A stretch of 6,906 nucleotides of DNA from an uncultured Clostridia bacterium (GCA_937916195.1 CALFTO010000120.1:1-6906), one strand, 5' to 3'. Positions 1-5,524 are shown, counted from the first letter of the stretch. Numbers and translations: made by a program. The notes: a model not told the origin generated them from the letters alone.

Positions 1-370
1 TAACACCGCAGTTACGAAGAGCAACACGCTGCTGCTTTGCATAGAATGTTGTGTCGTTAAGTGATTTAATTTCTTCTGTTGTTACTGTCTCATCATAAAG
101 AAGTCTTGTAACAATTCTACCTTTGAGAAGATGCTCTTCAACAATTTCAGGAATATCTTCAACCTTAACCTGTGAATAGAAGCTTCCTTCAGGATAAACA
201 ATCATAATGGGGCCGAGAGCACAAAGACCGAAGCAACCAGTTTTGATTACTTTAATTTCTTCGCTGAGGCCTTTTTCAGCAATCTGAGTTTCAAGAGCCT
301 CAATGATTGCTGCGCTGTTTGAAGAGGTACAACCGGTACCGCCGCAAACAAGTACGTGTGAACGATACAT
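1..370 (-). CDS. hydB: NADH-binding flavoprotein subunit of bifurcating hydrogenase (NuoF/HydB-like), N-terminal part
   Basis: This is the first 123 codons of a protein that continues past the left edge. It begins with a thioredoxin-like 2Fe-2S domain: residues 1-16 contain CGGTGC (C9 and C14) and residues 45-50 contain GCFGLC (C46 and C50), giving the C-x4-C...C-x3-C ligand pattern. In this family that domain precedes the FMN/NADH-binding NuoF core, the SLBB domain and C-terminal ferredoxin clusters, all outside the window. HydB-type subunits take electrons from NADH and pass them to the [FeFe]-hydrogenase HydA together with reduced ferredoxin. The start is ATG at 370, with AAGGAGG just upstream overlapping the stop codon of the preceding gene, so the two are probably translationally coupled. 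Seen: Cys motif, ribosome binding site, operon order. Inferred: a hydrogenase rather than another NADH-dependent bifurcating enzyme (such as an NADH-dependent formate dehydrogenase), because the downstream catalytic subunit is not visible. Confidence 0.9.
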   Translation of the reverse strand, partial: MYRSHVLVCGGTGCTSSNSAAIIEALETQIAEKGLSEEIKVIKTGCFGLCALGPIMIVYPEGSFYSQVKVEDIPEIVEEHLLKGRIVTRLLYDETVTTEEIKSLNDTTFYAKQQRVALRNCGV

Positions 371-382
371 TATGTTTCCTCC

Positions 383-754
383 TTATTTAATAGCGCTGAC
401 TGTGTATTCTGCAACGGCATTTCCGTTAACGATATGGTCGTTAACAACCTTTGCTACCTTGTCAGCAGTCATTTTTACATATGTTACTTTGTCTTTACCG
501 GGCTGAACAATTTCAACGATTGGCTCGTACTGGCACATACCGATACAGCCTGTCTGAACAACCTGAACGCCCTTAAGGTTTCTTTTTGCGATTTCTTCAA
601 CAAATGCGTTGAGAACAGGACGAGCACCTGCAGCGATACCGCAAGTTGCCATACCAACAACAACTCTGATTGCGTCGTCGCCTGTATCTTCGCGAACTGT
701 CATTCTCTGCTTTGTTGCTTCTCTTATAGCCATAAGCTCTTCAAGAGTTTTCAT
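383..754 (-). CDS. Small thioredoxin-like (2Fe-2S) ferredoxin domain protein of the hydrogenase operon
   Basis: A 123-residue soluble protein with a thioredoxin-like 2Fe-2S fold. The visible cysteines are C38 (in ATCGIAAGAR), C70 and C74 (in TGCIGMCQYEP). The usual four-ligand pattern C-x(4-5)-C...C-x3-C is reduced to three, since the position of the second ligand is Ala/Gly in CGIAAGA. As I recall, this three-Cys form is common in small proteins sitting between nuoE-like and nuoF-like genes in Clostridia, so it is probably a family trait rather than damage. The role is presumed to be electron transfer or assembly within the hydrogenase complex. It starts at ATG 754, only 3 nt after the stop of the ATPase gene, with GGAGGT at 764-769 inside that gene. 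The next gene follows after 12 nt. The family assignment is secure; the exact function is not known. Confidence 0.88.
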   Translation of the reverse strand: MKTLEELMAIREATKQRMTVREDTGDDAIRVVVGMATCGIAAGARPVLNAFVEEIAKRNLKGVQVVQTGCIGMCQYEPIVEIVQPGKDKVTYVKMTADKVAKVVNDHIVNGNAVAEYTVSAIK

Positions 755-757
755 ATT

Positions 758-1306
758 TTACGCACCTCCGTATAATTCGTGTGTGTTTTCGTTAATAAAT
801 TCGATAAGCCACTGTGACACTTCATAAGCGTCAAGGGGCACATCTCCCAAAATTTCTTTAACCTCACGGGTATCAAGGGTAAAATCTCTGCCATCAACTG
901 ACCTGCGGTAAATAAAATCGCGGTCGGTATTCATTGAGATAAGCATTTGCACCGTTGTGGCAACATCGCCAAGAGGTGTAAAATCAACACTATCGGTTTT
1001 AAAGGTTGCGCGAACCTCTGTTCCCACACCTAATTCCGATTTGATTTGTAAGCTTCCTCCGGTTTGCTCTGCAGCCATTTTAAAAAGCGGAATTCCCATA
1101 CCAACCTTGCGGGTTGTTCTTGTTGTAAAGAATGGGTCAATAACACTTCTCACCTGTTCCTCACTCATACCCTTACCGTTATCGTAAATACCGATAATCA
1201 GAGTTTTGGTGGCTGTGTCTTCGGCAATCTCAATTGTTATAAGCGAAGCCCCTGCCGTGATAGAATTCTGGGCAATATCAAGAATATTTAGAGACAGCTC
1301 TCTCAT
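758..1306 (-). CDS. Histidine-kinase-like ATPase (HATPase_c) protein without a phospho-acceptor domain, hydrogenase operon
   Basis: A 182-residue protein with a complete GHKL/HATPase_c ATP-binding fold. The N-box is around N14 (AQNSI), the G1 box is DNGKGM at 42-47, the F-box-like DPFFTTR is at 57-63, the G2 box VGMGI is at 68-72 and the G3 GT is at 95-96. There is no HisKA/DHp phospho-acceptor helix, sensor domain or transmembrane segment, so it is not an ordinary sensor kinase; its architecture is closer to SpoIIAB/RsbW-like anti-sigma kinases. A C-terminal extension from about residue 105 to 182, containing a FTLDTREVKEILGDVPL stretch, is not part of the ATPase fold. Genes of this kind are regularly found inside clostridial HydABC operons, but I know of no proven role. 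The start ATG shares one base with the stop of the preceding gene (TAATG), which implies translational coupling and fixed stoichiometry. Confidence 0.88.
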   Translation of the reverse strand: MRELSLNILDIAQNSITAGASLITIEIAEDTATKTLIIGIYDNGKGMSEEQVRSVIDPFFTTRTTRKVGMGIPLFKMAAEQTGGSLQIKSELGVGTEVRATFKTDSVDFTPLGDVATTVQMLISMNTDRDFIYRRSVDGRDFTLDTREVKEILGDVPLDAYEVSQWLIEFINENTHELYGGA

Positions 1307-1803
1307 TATGCCATGTACTTCTCAAGGATACCGGGGATATCGTTACCTGTGAGCTTACCGTAAACCTCATCATTAACTGTGAGAACGGGAGCAAGTCCGC
1401 AAGCACCGATGCAACGGCAAGCTTCAAGTGAGAATTTACCGTCAGCAGTACATTCGTCCGGACCAATGCCGAGTTTTTCGGTAATCTTGTCAACAAGGTC
1501 CTGTGCGCCCTTAACGTAGCAAGCGGTACCAAGACAAACTGAAATGTTGTACTCGCCCTTGGGAGAAAGTGAGAACTGTGCATAGAATGTAGATACGCCG
1601 TAAACCTTTTCAAGCGGAACATCCATACCCTCTGCAATCATTACCTGAACCTCATAAGGAAGATAGCCGTAAATAGCCTGTGCTTCCTGCATAACGTGCA
1701 TGAGCATACTCTTATCGTCCTTATTTGCTTCAATTACAGCTTTAAGCTGTGCTTCCTGCTCCGGTGTTCCCTTAAATGGAATGGAACTGATTTTTTTGAG
1801 CAT
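1306..1803 (-). CDS. hydC: NuoE/HydC-like 2Fe-2S subunit of NADH-dependent bifurcating hydrogenase
   Basis: A 165-residue homologue of the complex I 24-kDa subunit. An N-terminal helical part (about 15-80) carries the family motif GVSTFYAQFSL around 69-79. The thioredoxin-like domain holds the 2Fe-2S ligands C90 and C95 (CLGTAC) and C131 and C135 (CIGAC), the standard C-x4-C...C-x3-C set. Length is normal for the family. With HydB it forms the NADH-side electron-transfer module of an [FeFe]-hydrogenase that couples NADH and reduced ferredoxin to H2, in the cytoplasm. It is the first gene of the operon. The start at ATG 1803 has an excellent AAGGAGG at about 1814-1820. Alternative identity: the equivalent subunit of another NADH-dependent bifurcating enzyme; the accompanying ATPase and small ferredoxin-like genes favour hydrogenase. 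Confidence 0.93.
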   Translation of the reverse strand: MLKKISSIPFKGTPEQEAQLKAVIEANKDDKSMLMHVMQEAQAIYGYLPYEVQVMIAEGMDVPLEKVYGVSTFYAQFSLSPKGEYNISVCLGTACYVKGAQDLVDKITEKLGIGPDECTADGKFSLEACRCIGACGLAPVLTVNDEVYGKLTGNDIPGILEKYMA

Positions 1804-1833
1804 TTGTGGGTTTCCTCCTTTTTAGATATATGA

Positions 1834-1845
1834 CGGGTTGACCCG
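1834..1845. repeat. Short GC-rich dyad CGGGT-TG-ACCCG in the hydrogenase leader
   Basis: A perfect 5-bp inverted repeat separated by 2 bp, followed by CCCC, in an otherwise A/T-rich leader just upstream of the ribosome binding site of the NuoE-like gene. As RNA it could form only a 4-bp stem with a 4-nt loop. Its sequence resembles the GGGG...CAACCCG repeat seen at 5499-5522, so it may be a remnant of that dispersed family rather than a regulatory site. Confidence 0.4.
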
Positions 1846-1866
1846 CCCCAAAATGTATTGATACCG

Positions 1867-1905
1867 TGTCGAAAAGAAACACAGTAAATATACTAATTTT
1901 CGACA
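1867..1905 (-). other. Inverted repeat in the hydrogenase operon 5' leader
   Basis: Perfect 9-bp arms, TGTCGAAAA (1867-1875) and TTTTCGACA (1897-1905), are separated by 21 bp. They lie just downstream of the predicted transcription start at about 1916, so they would form a stem-loop near the 5' end of the mRNA. It may stabilise the message or be a protein site. No U-tract follows, so it is not an intrinsic terminator. Confidence 0.5.
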
Positions 1906-1914
1906 GAACAGTAT

Positions 1915-1932
1915 ATGTTAAAATTATAACAG
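1915..1932 (-). promoter_or_regulatory. Candidate Rex operator over the hydrogenase promoter
   Basis: The 18 bp ATGTTAAAATTATAACAG form a dyad with arms TGTTA and TAACA. They match the Rex consensus TTGTTAA-N4-TTAACAA at 11 of the 14 defined positions. The site contains the -10 box of the operon promoter, the classic position for a repressor. Rex is the NADH/NAD+ sensor that controls hydrogenase and fermentation genes in Firmicutes, so placement upstream of an NADH-linked hydrogenase is biologically coherent. Seen: dyad and overlap. Inferred: identity of the binding protein. Confidence 0.6.
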
Positions 1933-1951
1933 ACTATTGTCAAAATGTCTA
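1923..1951 (-). promoter_or_regulatory. Sigma-A promoter of the hydrogenase operon
   Basis: Reading the minus strand, -35 TAGACA (1946-1951, 5/6 to consensus) is separated by 17 bp from -10 TATAAT (1923-1928, 6/6). Runs of A and T at 1952-1980 lie upstream of the -35 and could act as an UP element. The predicted start is near 1916, giving a leader of about 110 nt before the NuoE-like gene. A second TTGACA lies inside the spacer but is only 9 bp from the -10. Confidence 0.75.
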
Positions 1952-1993
1952 TTAAAATTTTATTTTTTTTTACTATTTATTAGTATTATAAAT

Positions 1994-2017
1994 AAAAGCC
2001 CTCATGAGAGAGCTTTT
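1994..2017 (-). terminator. Rho-independent terminator after the MocR/PdxR gene
   Basis: Arms AAAAGCCCTC (1994-2003) and GAGAGCTTTT (2008-2017) give a 10-bp stem with one G-U pair and a 4-nt loop. T-rich sequence follows in both directions (TTTTATTTAT on the minus strand, seven Ts on the plus). It lies 8 nt past the regulator's stop codon and separates that gene from the co-directional hydrogenase promoter. Confidence 0.85.
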
Positions 2018-2024
2018 TTTGTAC

Positions 2025-3329
2025 TCATTTACTACCGCAAATTGCTTGATACAGGCATTTCACAGATTTTTCAAGATTTGAAATGCTGACACTTGATACA
2101 GAGAATGCAATTTCGGCATAGCTTTCATTTTCTTCGACGGTAATCAGGTTTATTCCGTTTTTTTGCGCTGTTTCTATAAATTCATTGGTTGACAAGCCCA
2201 CATCAAATCTGCAACGGACATAAAGTGGTGAATTGGTTTTCAAAAGCTCCGCTTTTTCTTCGAATTTCTGTGAGATTAAATCACCTAAAATCTTTGATTT
2301 TTGTGCATATAATTTTCTTGATTTTCTGATTTGCGAATAAAGATGGCCGTCACGGATATAACTGCAGAGTGCCATTTGGTCAGCCTTGGAAACGGTTTGG
2401 TTATAAAGGTGACTTTTGCGCTTGTATTCCTTTAAAAGTCGAGTGGGTAAAATCATAAAGCTTATACGAATTGATGGTAATAAAAGCTTCGAAAAAGTGC
2501 CTAAATACACCACATTTTCACCGCCGTCAAGCCCTTGAAGTGAGGGTGTGGGACGGTTGAAATAACGAAATTCACTACCATAGTCATCTTCAATAATCAG
2601 CTTACCGTTTTGGCGAGCGAAATCCACCAATTCAAAGCGTTCAGCAACGCTCATAGTGTCGCCCCAACGGGTTGAATATGACGGCGAAGTATATAAAATA
2701 TTACTTTTTTCTTTATCATCTGAAACACGAAAACCGTAGTCGCGAAAAACCGCAGTACCCTGCTTATATGACAAATCGTCAAAGCACACTGATTTTTTAT
2801 TTTTCAAAAGAGGACAAAGTATATTGAGAAGCGTCTGCACACCCGCACCGATTACAATATTTTCTTCACTGCAAACGCAATTTCGGGTTTCGCGAGCATA
2901 AGAAGCAATTTCGCGTCGCAAATCAAGTTCACCCTGTGGTTCGCCGTAAAAAAGCAGACGTTCGGTCTGCCTGAGAGCACTTTTTACATATCGACGCCAT
3001 ATATTCATATCGAAAACCTCTTCGTCAACACCTGCTGATGAAAAGTCATAAATTATTTCGCTTTTTTGAGTTTTTTTATCTATTTGGATTTCTTGTTTTT
3101 TCGGCAGACTTCCACGCTTTGAGACATAGTATCCGCTCTGACTTTTCGGCAATATATAACCATCATCGCAAAGGCACAAATATGCCTGCTCTGCGGTGGT
3201 TTTGCTAACTCCACGTTCCTCTGCACAACGGCGGATTGAGGGCAAGCGCTCACCCTCGTTCATTTTTCCGCTCTCAATTAAATCCTTATAATAATCATAA
3301 ATCTGCATATATAATTTTCGACTTTTCAC
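2025..3329 (-). CDS. pdxR: MocR/PdxR-type transcriptional regulator (GntR HTH + aminotransferase-like domain)
   Basis: A 434-residue protein. Residues 1-75 form a GntR winged helix (LPSIRRCAEERGVSKTTAEQAY at about 29-50 is the recognition region), followed by a basic linker (about 76-92) and a class I aminotransferase fold. The PLP-anchoring lysine is K281 in YLGTFSKLLLP. The cofactor-binding acidic stretch is EDDY (247-250) and a conserved Arg is R288. Length is typical of MocR proteins. Family members named PdxR sense PLP and control pyridoxal synthase or kinase genes; here the gene diverges from a pyridoxal/pyridoxamine kinase gene with 103 bp between them, so B6 control is the likely role. 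GabR-type control of amine or amino-acid genes is the main alternative and is not supported by the neighbours. The start is GTG at 3329, with AAGGGG about 11 nt upstream; the next in-frame ATG, 7 codons in, would clip the HTH. Confidence 0.9.
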   Translation of the reverse strand: MKSRKLYMQIYDYYKDLIESGKMNEGERLPSIRRCAEERGVSKTTAEQAYLCLCDDGYILPKSQSGYYVSKRGSLPKKQEIQIDKKTQKSEIIYDFSSAGVDEEVFDMNIWRRYVKSALRQTERLLFYGEPQGELDLRREIASYARETRNCVCSEENIVIGAGVQTLLNILCPLLKNKKSVCFDDLSYKQGTAVFRDYGFRVSDDKEKSNILYTSPSYSTRWGDTMSVAERFELVDFARQNGKLIIEDDYGSEFRYFNRPTPSLQGLDGGENVVYLGTFSKLLLPSIRISFMILPTRLLKEYKRKSHLYNQTVSKADQMALCSYIRDGHLYSQIRKSRKLYAQKSKILGDLISQKFEEKAELLKTNSPLYVRCRFDVGLSTNEFIETAQKNGINLITVEENESYAEIAFSVSSVSISNLEKSVKCLYQAICGSK

Positions 3330-3380
3330 GGTTAAACTGTCCCCTTAAAAATTCTTGAATTTGTATATTTTATTAAAGAC

Positions 3381-3410
3381 ACTTTTGTTATATTATATAC
3401 CCATAAAAGT
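3381..3410. promoter_or_regulatory. Inverted repeat ACTTTT-N18-AAAAGT, possible PdxR operator
   Basis: Six-base arms at 3381-3386 and 3405-3410 flank the -10 region shared by the divergent regulator and kinase genes. MocR proteins often bind spaced half-sites between their own gene and the target operon, so the position fits. The arms are short and A/T-rich, so chance cannot be excluded. Confidence 0.3.
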
Positions 3411-3420
3411 TGTATTGCAA
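3392..3420 (-). promoter_or_regulatory. Promoter of the MocR/PdxR regulator gene
   Basis: On the minus strand, -35 TTGCAA (3415-3420, 4/6) and -10 TATAAT (3392-3397, 6/6) are separated by exactly 17 bp. The predicted start is near 3385, about 55 nt before the GTG. The region also overlaps where the divergent kinase promoter must lie, so the two directions probably compete or are co-regulated. Confidence 0.6.
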
Positions 3421-3427
3421 GAGGTGA
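3421..3427 (+). promoter_or_regulatory. Ribosome binding site that fixes the kinase start at GTG 3433
   Basis: GAGGTGA lies 5 nt upstream of GTG 3433. A longer in-frame reading from TTG at 3355 would add 26 hydrophobic residues with no counterpart in the kinase family and would overlap the regulator's promoter, so the GTG is chosen. Confidence 0.8.
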
Positions 3428-3432
3428 TTTTT

Positions 3433-4251
3433 GTGAAGAAAATCGCGGTTATTAATGACCTTTCGGGGTTTGGGAAATGCAGTCTTACCGTATCGCTTCC
3501 CATTATTTCAGCTATGGGTATTGAGTGTAACCCCATACCCACCGCAATACTTTCACACCAAACGGGATACCCATCATTTTTCTGCACAGATTACACCGAA
3601 AATATGCCTCAATATATTGATGAGTGGAAAAAGCAAAATGCTAAATTTGACGCAATTCTCACAGGGTATCTTGCAAGCGAAAAGCAGGTCGATATAATAC
3701 TCGATTTCATTGAAAGCTTCGGCGAAAATTCACTCGTATTTGTTGACCCCATTATGGCAGATGACGGCGTGCTTTATGACACCTATGACGCAAAACTTTG
3801 CGAAAAGGTGAAAGAGCTTACCAGAAAAGCAAATATTATTACCCCTAACCTTACAGAACTTTGTATTCTCTGCGGTGTCGATTATAACGAAGTAATCAAA
3901 AATCCGGAATACATTGGTGAGTTAGCCTCTTCTCTTTTATCTGAAACAACAAAAACTGTAATAGTTACAGGAATAAAATCTCGTACTGAAATCTCAAATC
4001 TCATTGTTGAAAAAACACGCTCAAGCCTTGTAAATTCAGAGCTTTTAAACGGTAGTTATTCAGGCACGGGCGACATTTTTTCAAGTGTTGTCTGCGGTGG
4101 TATTGTCAACGGGATGAATGTTTTTGATGCTGTAACTCTTGCAACAGACTTTATTTATTGTTCAATAGTAAACACCCCGACAAAGCTCGATTATGAGCCC
4201 GACGGAGTGAATTTTCAAAAGAACTTGGAGATGCTTATAAATGCGAAATAA
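3433..4251 (+). CDS. pdxK: Pyridoxal/pyridoxamine kinase (PdxK/PdxY type, ribokinase superfamily)
   Basis: A 272-residue cytoplasmic kinase that uses ATP to phosphorylate the 5'-hydroxyl of pyridoxal, pyridoxamine or pyridoxine, making PLP or its precursors. Visible motifs are the N-terminal INDLSGFGKCSL (7-18), the substrate-side SHQTGYP (41-47), DPIMADDG (105-112), TPNLTEL (137-143), and the C-terminal anion-hole motif GTGD (211-214) with catalytic base D214. Length matches PdxY-type kinases, which Firmicutes genomes usually label pyridoxamine kinase. It is the first gene of a three-gene operon and overlaps the ECF S-component gene by 11 bp. The divergent PdxR-type regulator and this transporter partner support B6 salvage. 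An HMP(-P) kinase (ThiD) is the closest alternative; the N-terminal motif and the neighbours argue against it. Confidence 0.92.
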   Translation: MKKIAVINDLSGFGKCSLTVSLPIISAMGIECNPIPTAILSHQTGYPSFFCTDYTENMPQYIDEWKKQNAKFDAILTGYLASEKQVDIILDFIESFGENSLVFVDPIMADDGVLYDTYDAKLCEKVKELTRKANIITPNLTELCILCGVDYNEVIKNPEYIGELASSLLSETTKTVIVTGIKSRTEISNLIVEKTRSSLVNSELLNGSYSGTGDIFSSVVCGGIVNGMNVFDAVTLATDFIYCSIVNTPTKLDYEPDGVNFQKNLEMLINAK

Positions 4252-4762
4252 ACAATCCATTTTACGAATTACATACACGGCAATTTTTTCGGCAATAATT
4301 ATGCTTTTTACCGCGTTGGTTAAATTTTCAACAGGTCTCGGTGAGGGGTATATTCACCTTGGCGACAGCGTTATTTATCTTTGCGCTTGCGTACTCCCCT
4401 TTCCCTATTGCATTATTGCCGCCGCATTGGGCGGTGCACTCGCCGATGTGCTTGCAGGCTTTGCAATCTGGAGTGTTCCCACAGCAATAATTAAAGCATT
4501 AATTACGATACCTTTTGCACTTGCTGTGAAGAATAATTCAAGCAAAATTTTGAATAAGAAAACCGCTTTTATGCCGGTTTTATCAGGCATAATTTCCATT
4601 GGCGGATATTTTGTTGCGGAGTGTGTTCTGTACTCTGTTGCCTCGGCAACGCTCTCAATTTTAGGTAATGTTATTCAAGCTGTGGGTAGTGCAGTTATCT
4701 TTTATATAATGGCAATTGCCCTTGATAAAACGAATTTTAAAAGGAGAATTAACAATGGCTGA
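4241..4762 (+). CDS. ECF transporter substrate-binding S component, probably for vitamin B6
   Basis: A 173-residue integral membrane protein with about five to six hydrophobic segments (roughly 10-28, 43-60, 58-76, 78-96, 110-134 and 140-160). The stretch GEGYIHLGDSVIYL (34-47), followed by GGALADVLAGFAIW (64-77), is the signature of the PF07155-type S components of energy-coupling-factor vitamin transporters. The S component binds the vitamin and works with a shared EcfA-EcfA'-EcfT module, which is not in this window, as is usual for group II systems. Substrate is inferred from context: overlap of 11 bp with a pyridoxal kinase gene and a nearby PdxR-type regulator point to pyridoxine, pyridoxal or pyridoxamine. 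Riboflavin-type substrates are known for relatives, but nothing here supports that. A GGAG at 4227-4230 serves as ribosome binding site. Its 3' end overlaps the next gene by 8 bp. Confidence 0.85.
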   Translation: MRNKQSILRITYTAIFSAIIMLFTALVKFSTGLGEGYIHLGDSVIYLCACVLPFPYCIIAAALGGALADVLAGFAIWSVPTAIIKALITIPFALAVKNNSSKILNKKTAFMPVLSGIISIGGYFVAECVLYSVASATLSILGNVIQAVGSAVIFYIMAIALDKTNFKRRINNG

Positions 4763-5363
4763 TATAGTTTATACTTTCGAAAATCAAGTATATCTTAATA
4801 TTACAAACGCTTGCCCCTGCAGATGCAAATTCTGTATCCGCAACAACGGGGACAGCGTTGGCGAAGCTACAACCTTATGGTTTGAGGGTCACAACCCCAC
4901 AAACGAAGAAATCAAAAAAGCAATTGACGAATTCGATTTCTCAAATTACGAGAAAAGCGTGGTATTCTGTGGCTACGGCGAGCCAACCTGCAACCTTAAC
5001 GGATTACTTGAAACTGCGAAATACTTAAAGGAAAAGGGAATTAAAATCCGCCTTAACACAAACGGACTTTCTGACCTTATTAACAAAAGAGAAACTGCAA
5101 AGGAAATCTGCGAGGTTATCGATACAGTTTCAATCAGCCTCAATGCCCCCACAGCAGAGAAGTATAATGATATTACTCAACCTGTTTACGGCGAAAAGGC
5201 ATTTGATGCAATGTTAAAGTTTGCAAAGGAATGTAAGGAATACGGAATTCCCACAAAGCTTACGGTTGTTGATGTTATCAGCGAAGAAGATATTGAAGAT
5301 TGCAAAAAGCTTTGCGAAGAGATTGGAATACCTTTGAGAGTGAGAGAATATACGGCAGAATAG
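4755..5363 (+). CDS. Small radical SAM protein, TatD-associated type
   Basis: A 202-residue radical SAM enzyme. The [4Fe-4S] ligands are C20, C24 and C27 in CPCRCKFC (C-x3-C-x2-C). The GGE-like SAM-contact motif is GYGEPTCN. Further elements are RLNTNGL and SISLNAP on later strands of the partial TIM barrel. It has no SPASM or other C-terminal extension. The N-terminus YLNITNACPCRCKFCIRN and short length match the family annotated as 'TatD-associated radical SAM protein', whose substrate is unknown to me. No tatD-type nuclease gene is visible here; instead the gene is last in a B6 salvage operon. ATG 4755 has AGGAG 8 nt upstream; an upstream in-frame ATG at 4716 lies inside the S-component gene without a good ribosome site. 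Activity on a B6-linked or transported compound is only a guess. Confidence 0.85.
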   Translation: MADIVYTFENQVYLNITNACPCRCKFCIRNNGDSVGEATTLWFEGHNPTNEEIKKAIDEFDFSNYEKSVVFCGYGEPTCNLNGLLETAKYLKEKGIKIRLNTNGLSDLINKRETAKEICEVIDTVSISLNAPTAEKYNDITQPVYGEKAFDAMLKFAKECKEYGIPTKLTVVDVISEEDIEDCKKLCEEIGIPLRVREYTAE

Positions 5364-5396
5364 TGCAAAATGCAAAACGCAAAGTGTAAAAAATGC
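5364..5396 (+). repeat. TGCAAAA-type short direct repeats
   Basis: TGCAAAA occurs twice (5364-5370 and 5371-5377), followed by the degenerate copies CGCAAAG and GTGTAAAAAATGCAG. This A-rich, TGC-punctuated string right behind a stop codon is a familiar intergenic repeat type in Clostridia and has no coding signature. Confidence 0.5.
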
Positions 5397-5398
5397 AG

Positions 5399-5418
5399 GG
5401 GCGATTCACGAATCGCCC
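5399..5418 (+). terminator. GC-rich hairpin, possible terminator of the B6 operon
   Basis: GGGCGATT (5399-5406) pairs perfectly with AATCGCCC (5411-5418) around the loop CACG, and GTTTATTAT follows. It lies 35 nt after the radical SAM stop. The T-tract is weak, so it may be a dispersed palindromic repeat that serves as a terminator only partly; a better terminator lies at 5525-5563. Confidence 0.55.
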
Positions 5419-5426
5419 GTTTATTA

Positions 5427-5489
5427 TGTCATTCTGAGCGAAGCGAAGAATCTCAAAAAAAGAGACCTTTCGCGTTGTTCAGGGTGACA
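5427..5489. mobile_element. 63-bp MITE-like hairpin element (TGTCATTCTGA...TCAGGGTGACA)
   Basis: The ends TGTCATTCTGA (5427-5437) and TCAGGGTGACA (5479-5489) are inverted repeats matching at 9 of 11, with the mismatches pairing as G-U in RNA. The inner arms 5443-5454 and 5462-5473 also pair (GCGAA/TTCGC and TCTC/GAGA) around a loop of seven As, so the whole element folds into one long imperfect hairpin. TTATT occurs at 5421-5425 and 5490-5494, a possible but inexact target duplication. I recognise the core ATTCTGAGCGAAGCGAAGAA as a very common dispersed sequence in gut Clostridia and other bacteria; its translation gives the spurious HSERSEES peptide. It encodes nothing itself. Confidence 0.7.
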
Positions 5490-5498
5490 TTATTTGTA

Positions 5499-5522
5499 GG
5501 GGTCGACGTCCTCGACAACCCG
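5499..5522. repeat. GGGGTCGA...TCGACAACCCG palindromic repeat
   Basis: The arms GTCGA and TCGAC around CGTCC, with outer GGG and CCC after a two-base bulge, give a compact hairpin 10 bp after the 63-bp element. It resembles the GC-rich dyad at 1834-1845. It is probably another dispersed intergenic repeat of the same host. Confidence 0.5.
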
Positions 5523-5524
5523 CA

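Noticed and set aside
434..827. Overlapping plus-strand open frames opposite the hydrogenase genes
   Set aside because: They are antisense to well-supported genes with clear family motifs, lack ribosome sites and have Cys/Ser-rich, shadow-like composition.
1278..1637. A 119-codon minus-strand frame inside the NuoE-like gene
   Set aside because: It is an out-of-frame shadow of the NuoE-like gene with no ribosome site and no recognisable domain.
3355..3432. N-terminal extension of the kinase from TTG 3355
   Set aside because: It has no ribosome site, overlaps the regulator promoter and adds residues absent from the family; GTG 3433 has GAGGTGA at the right distance.
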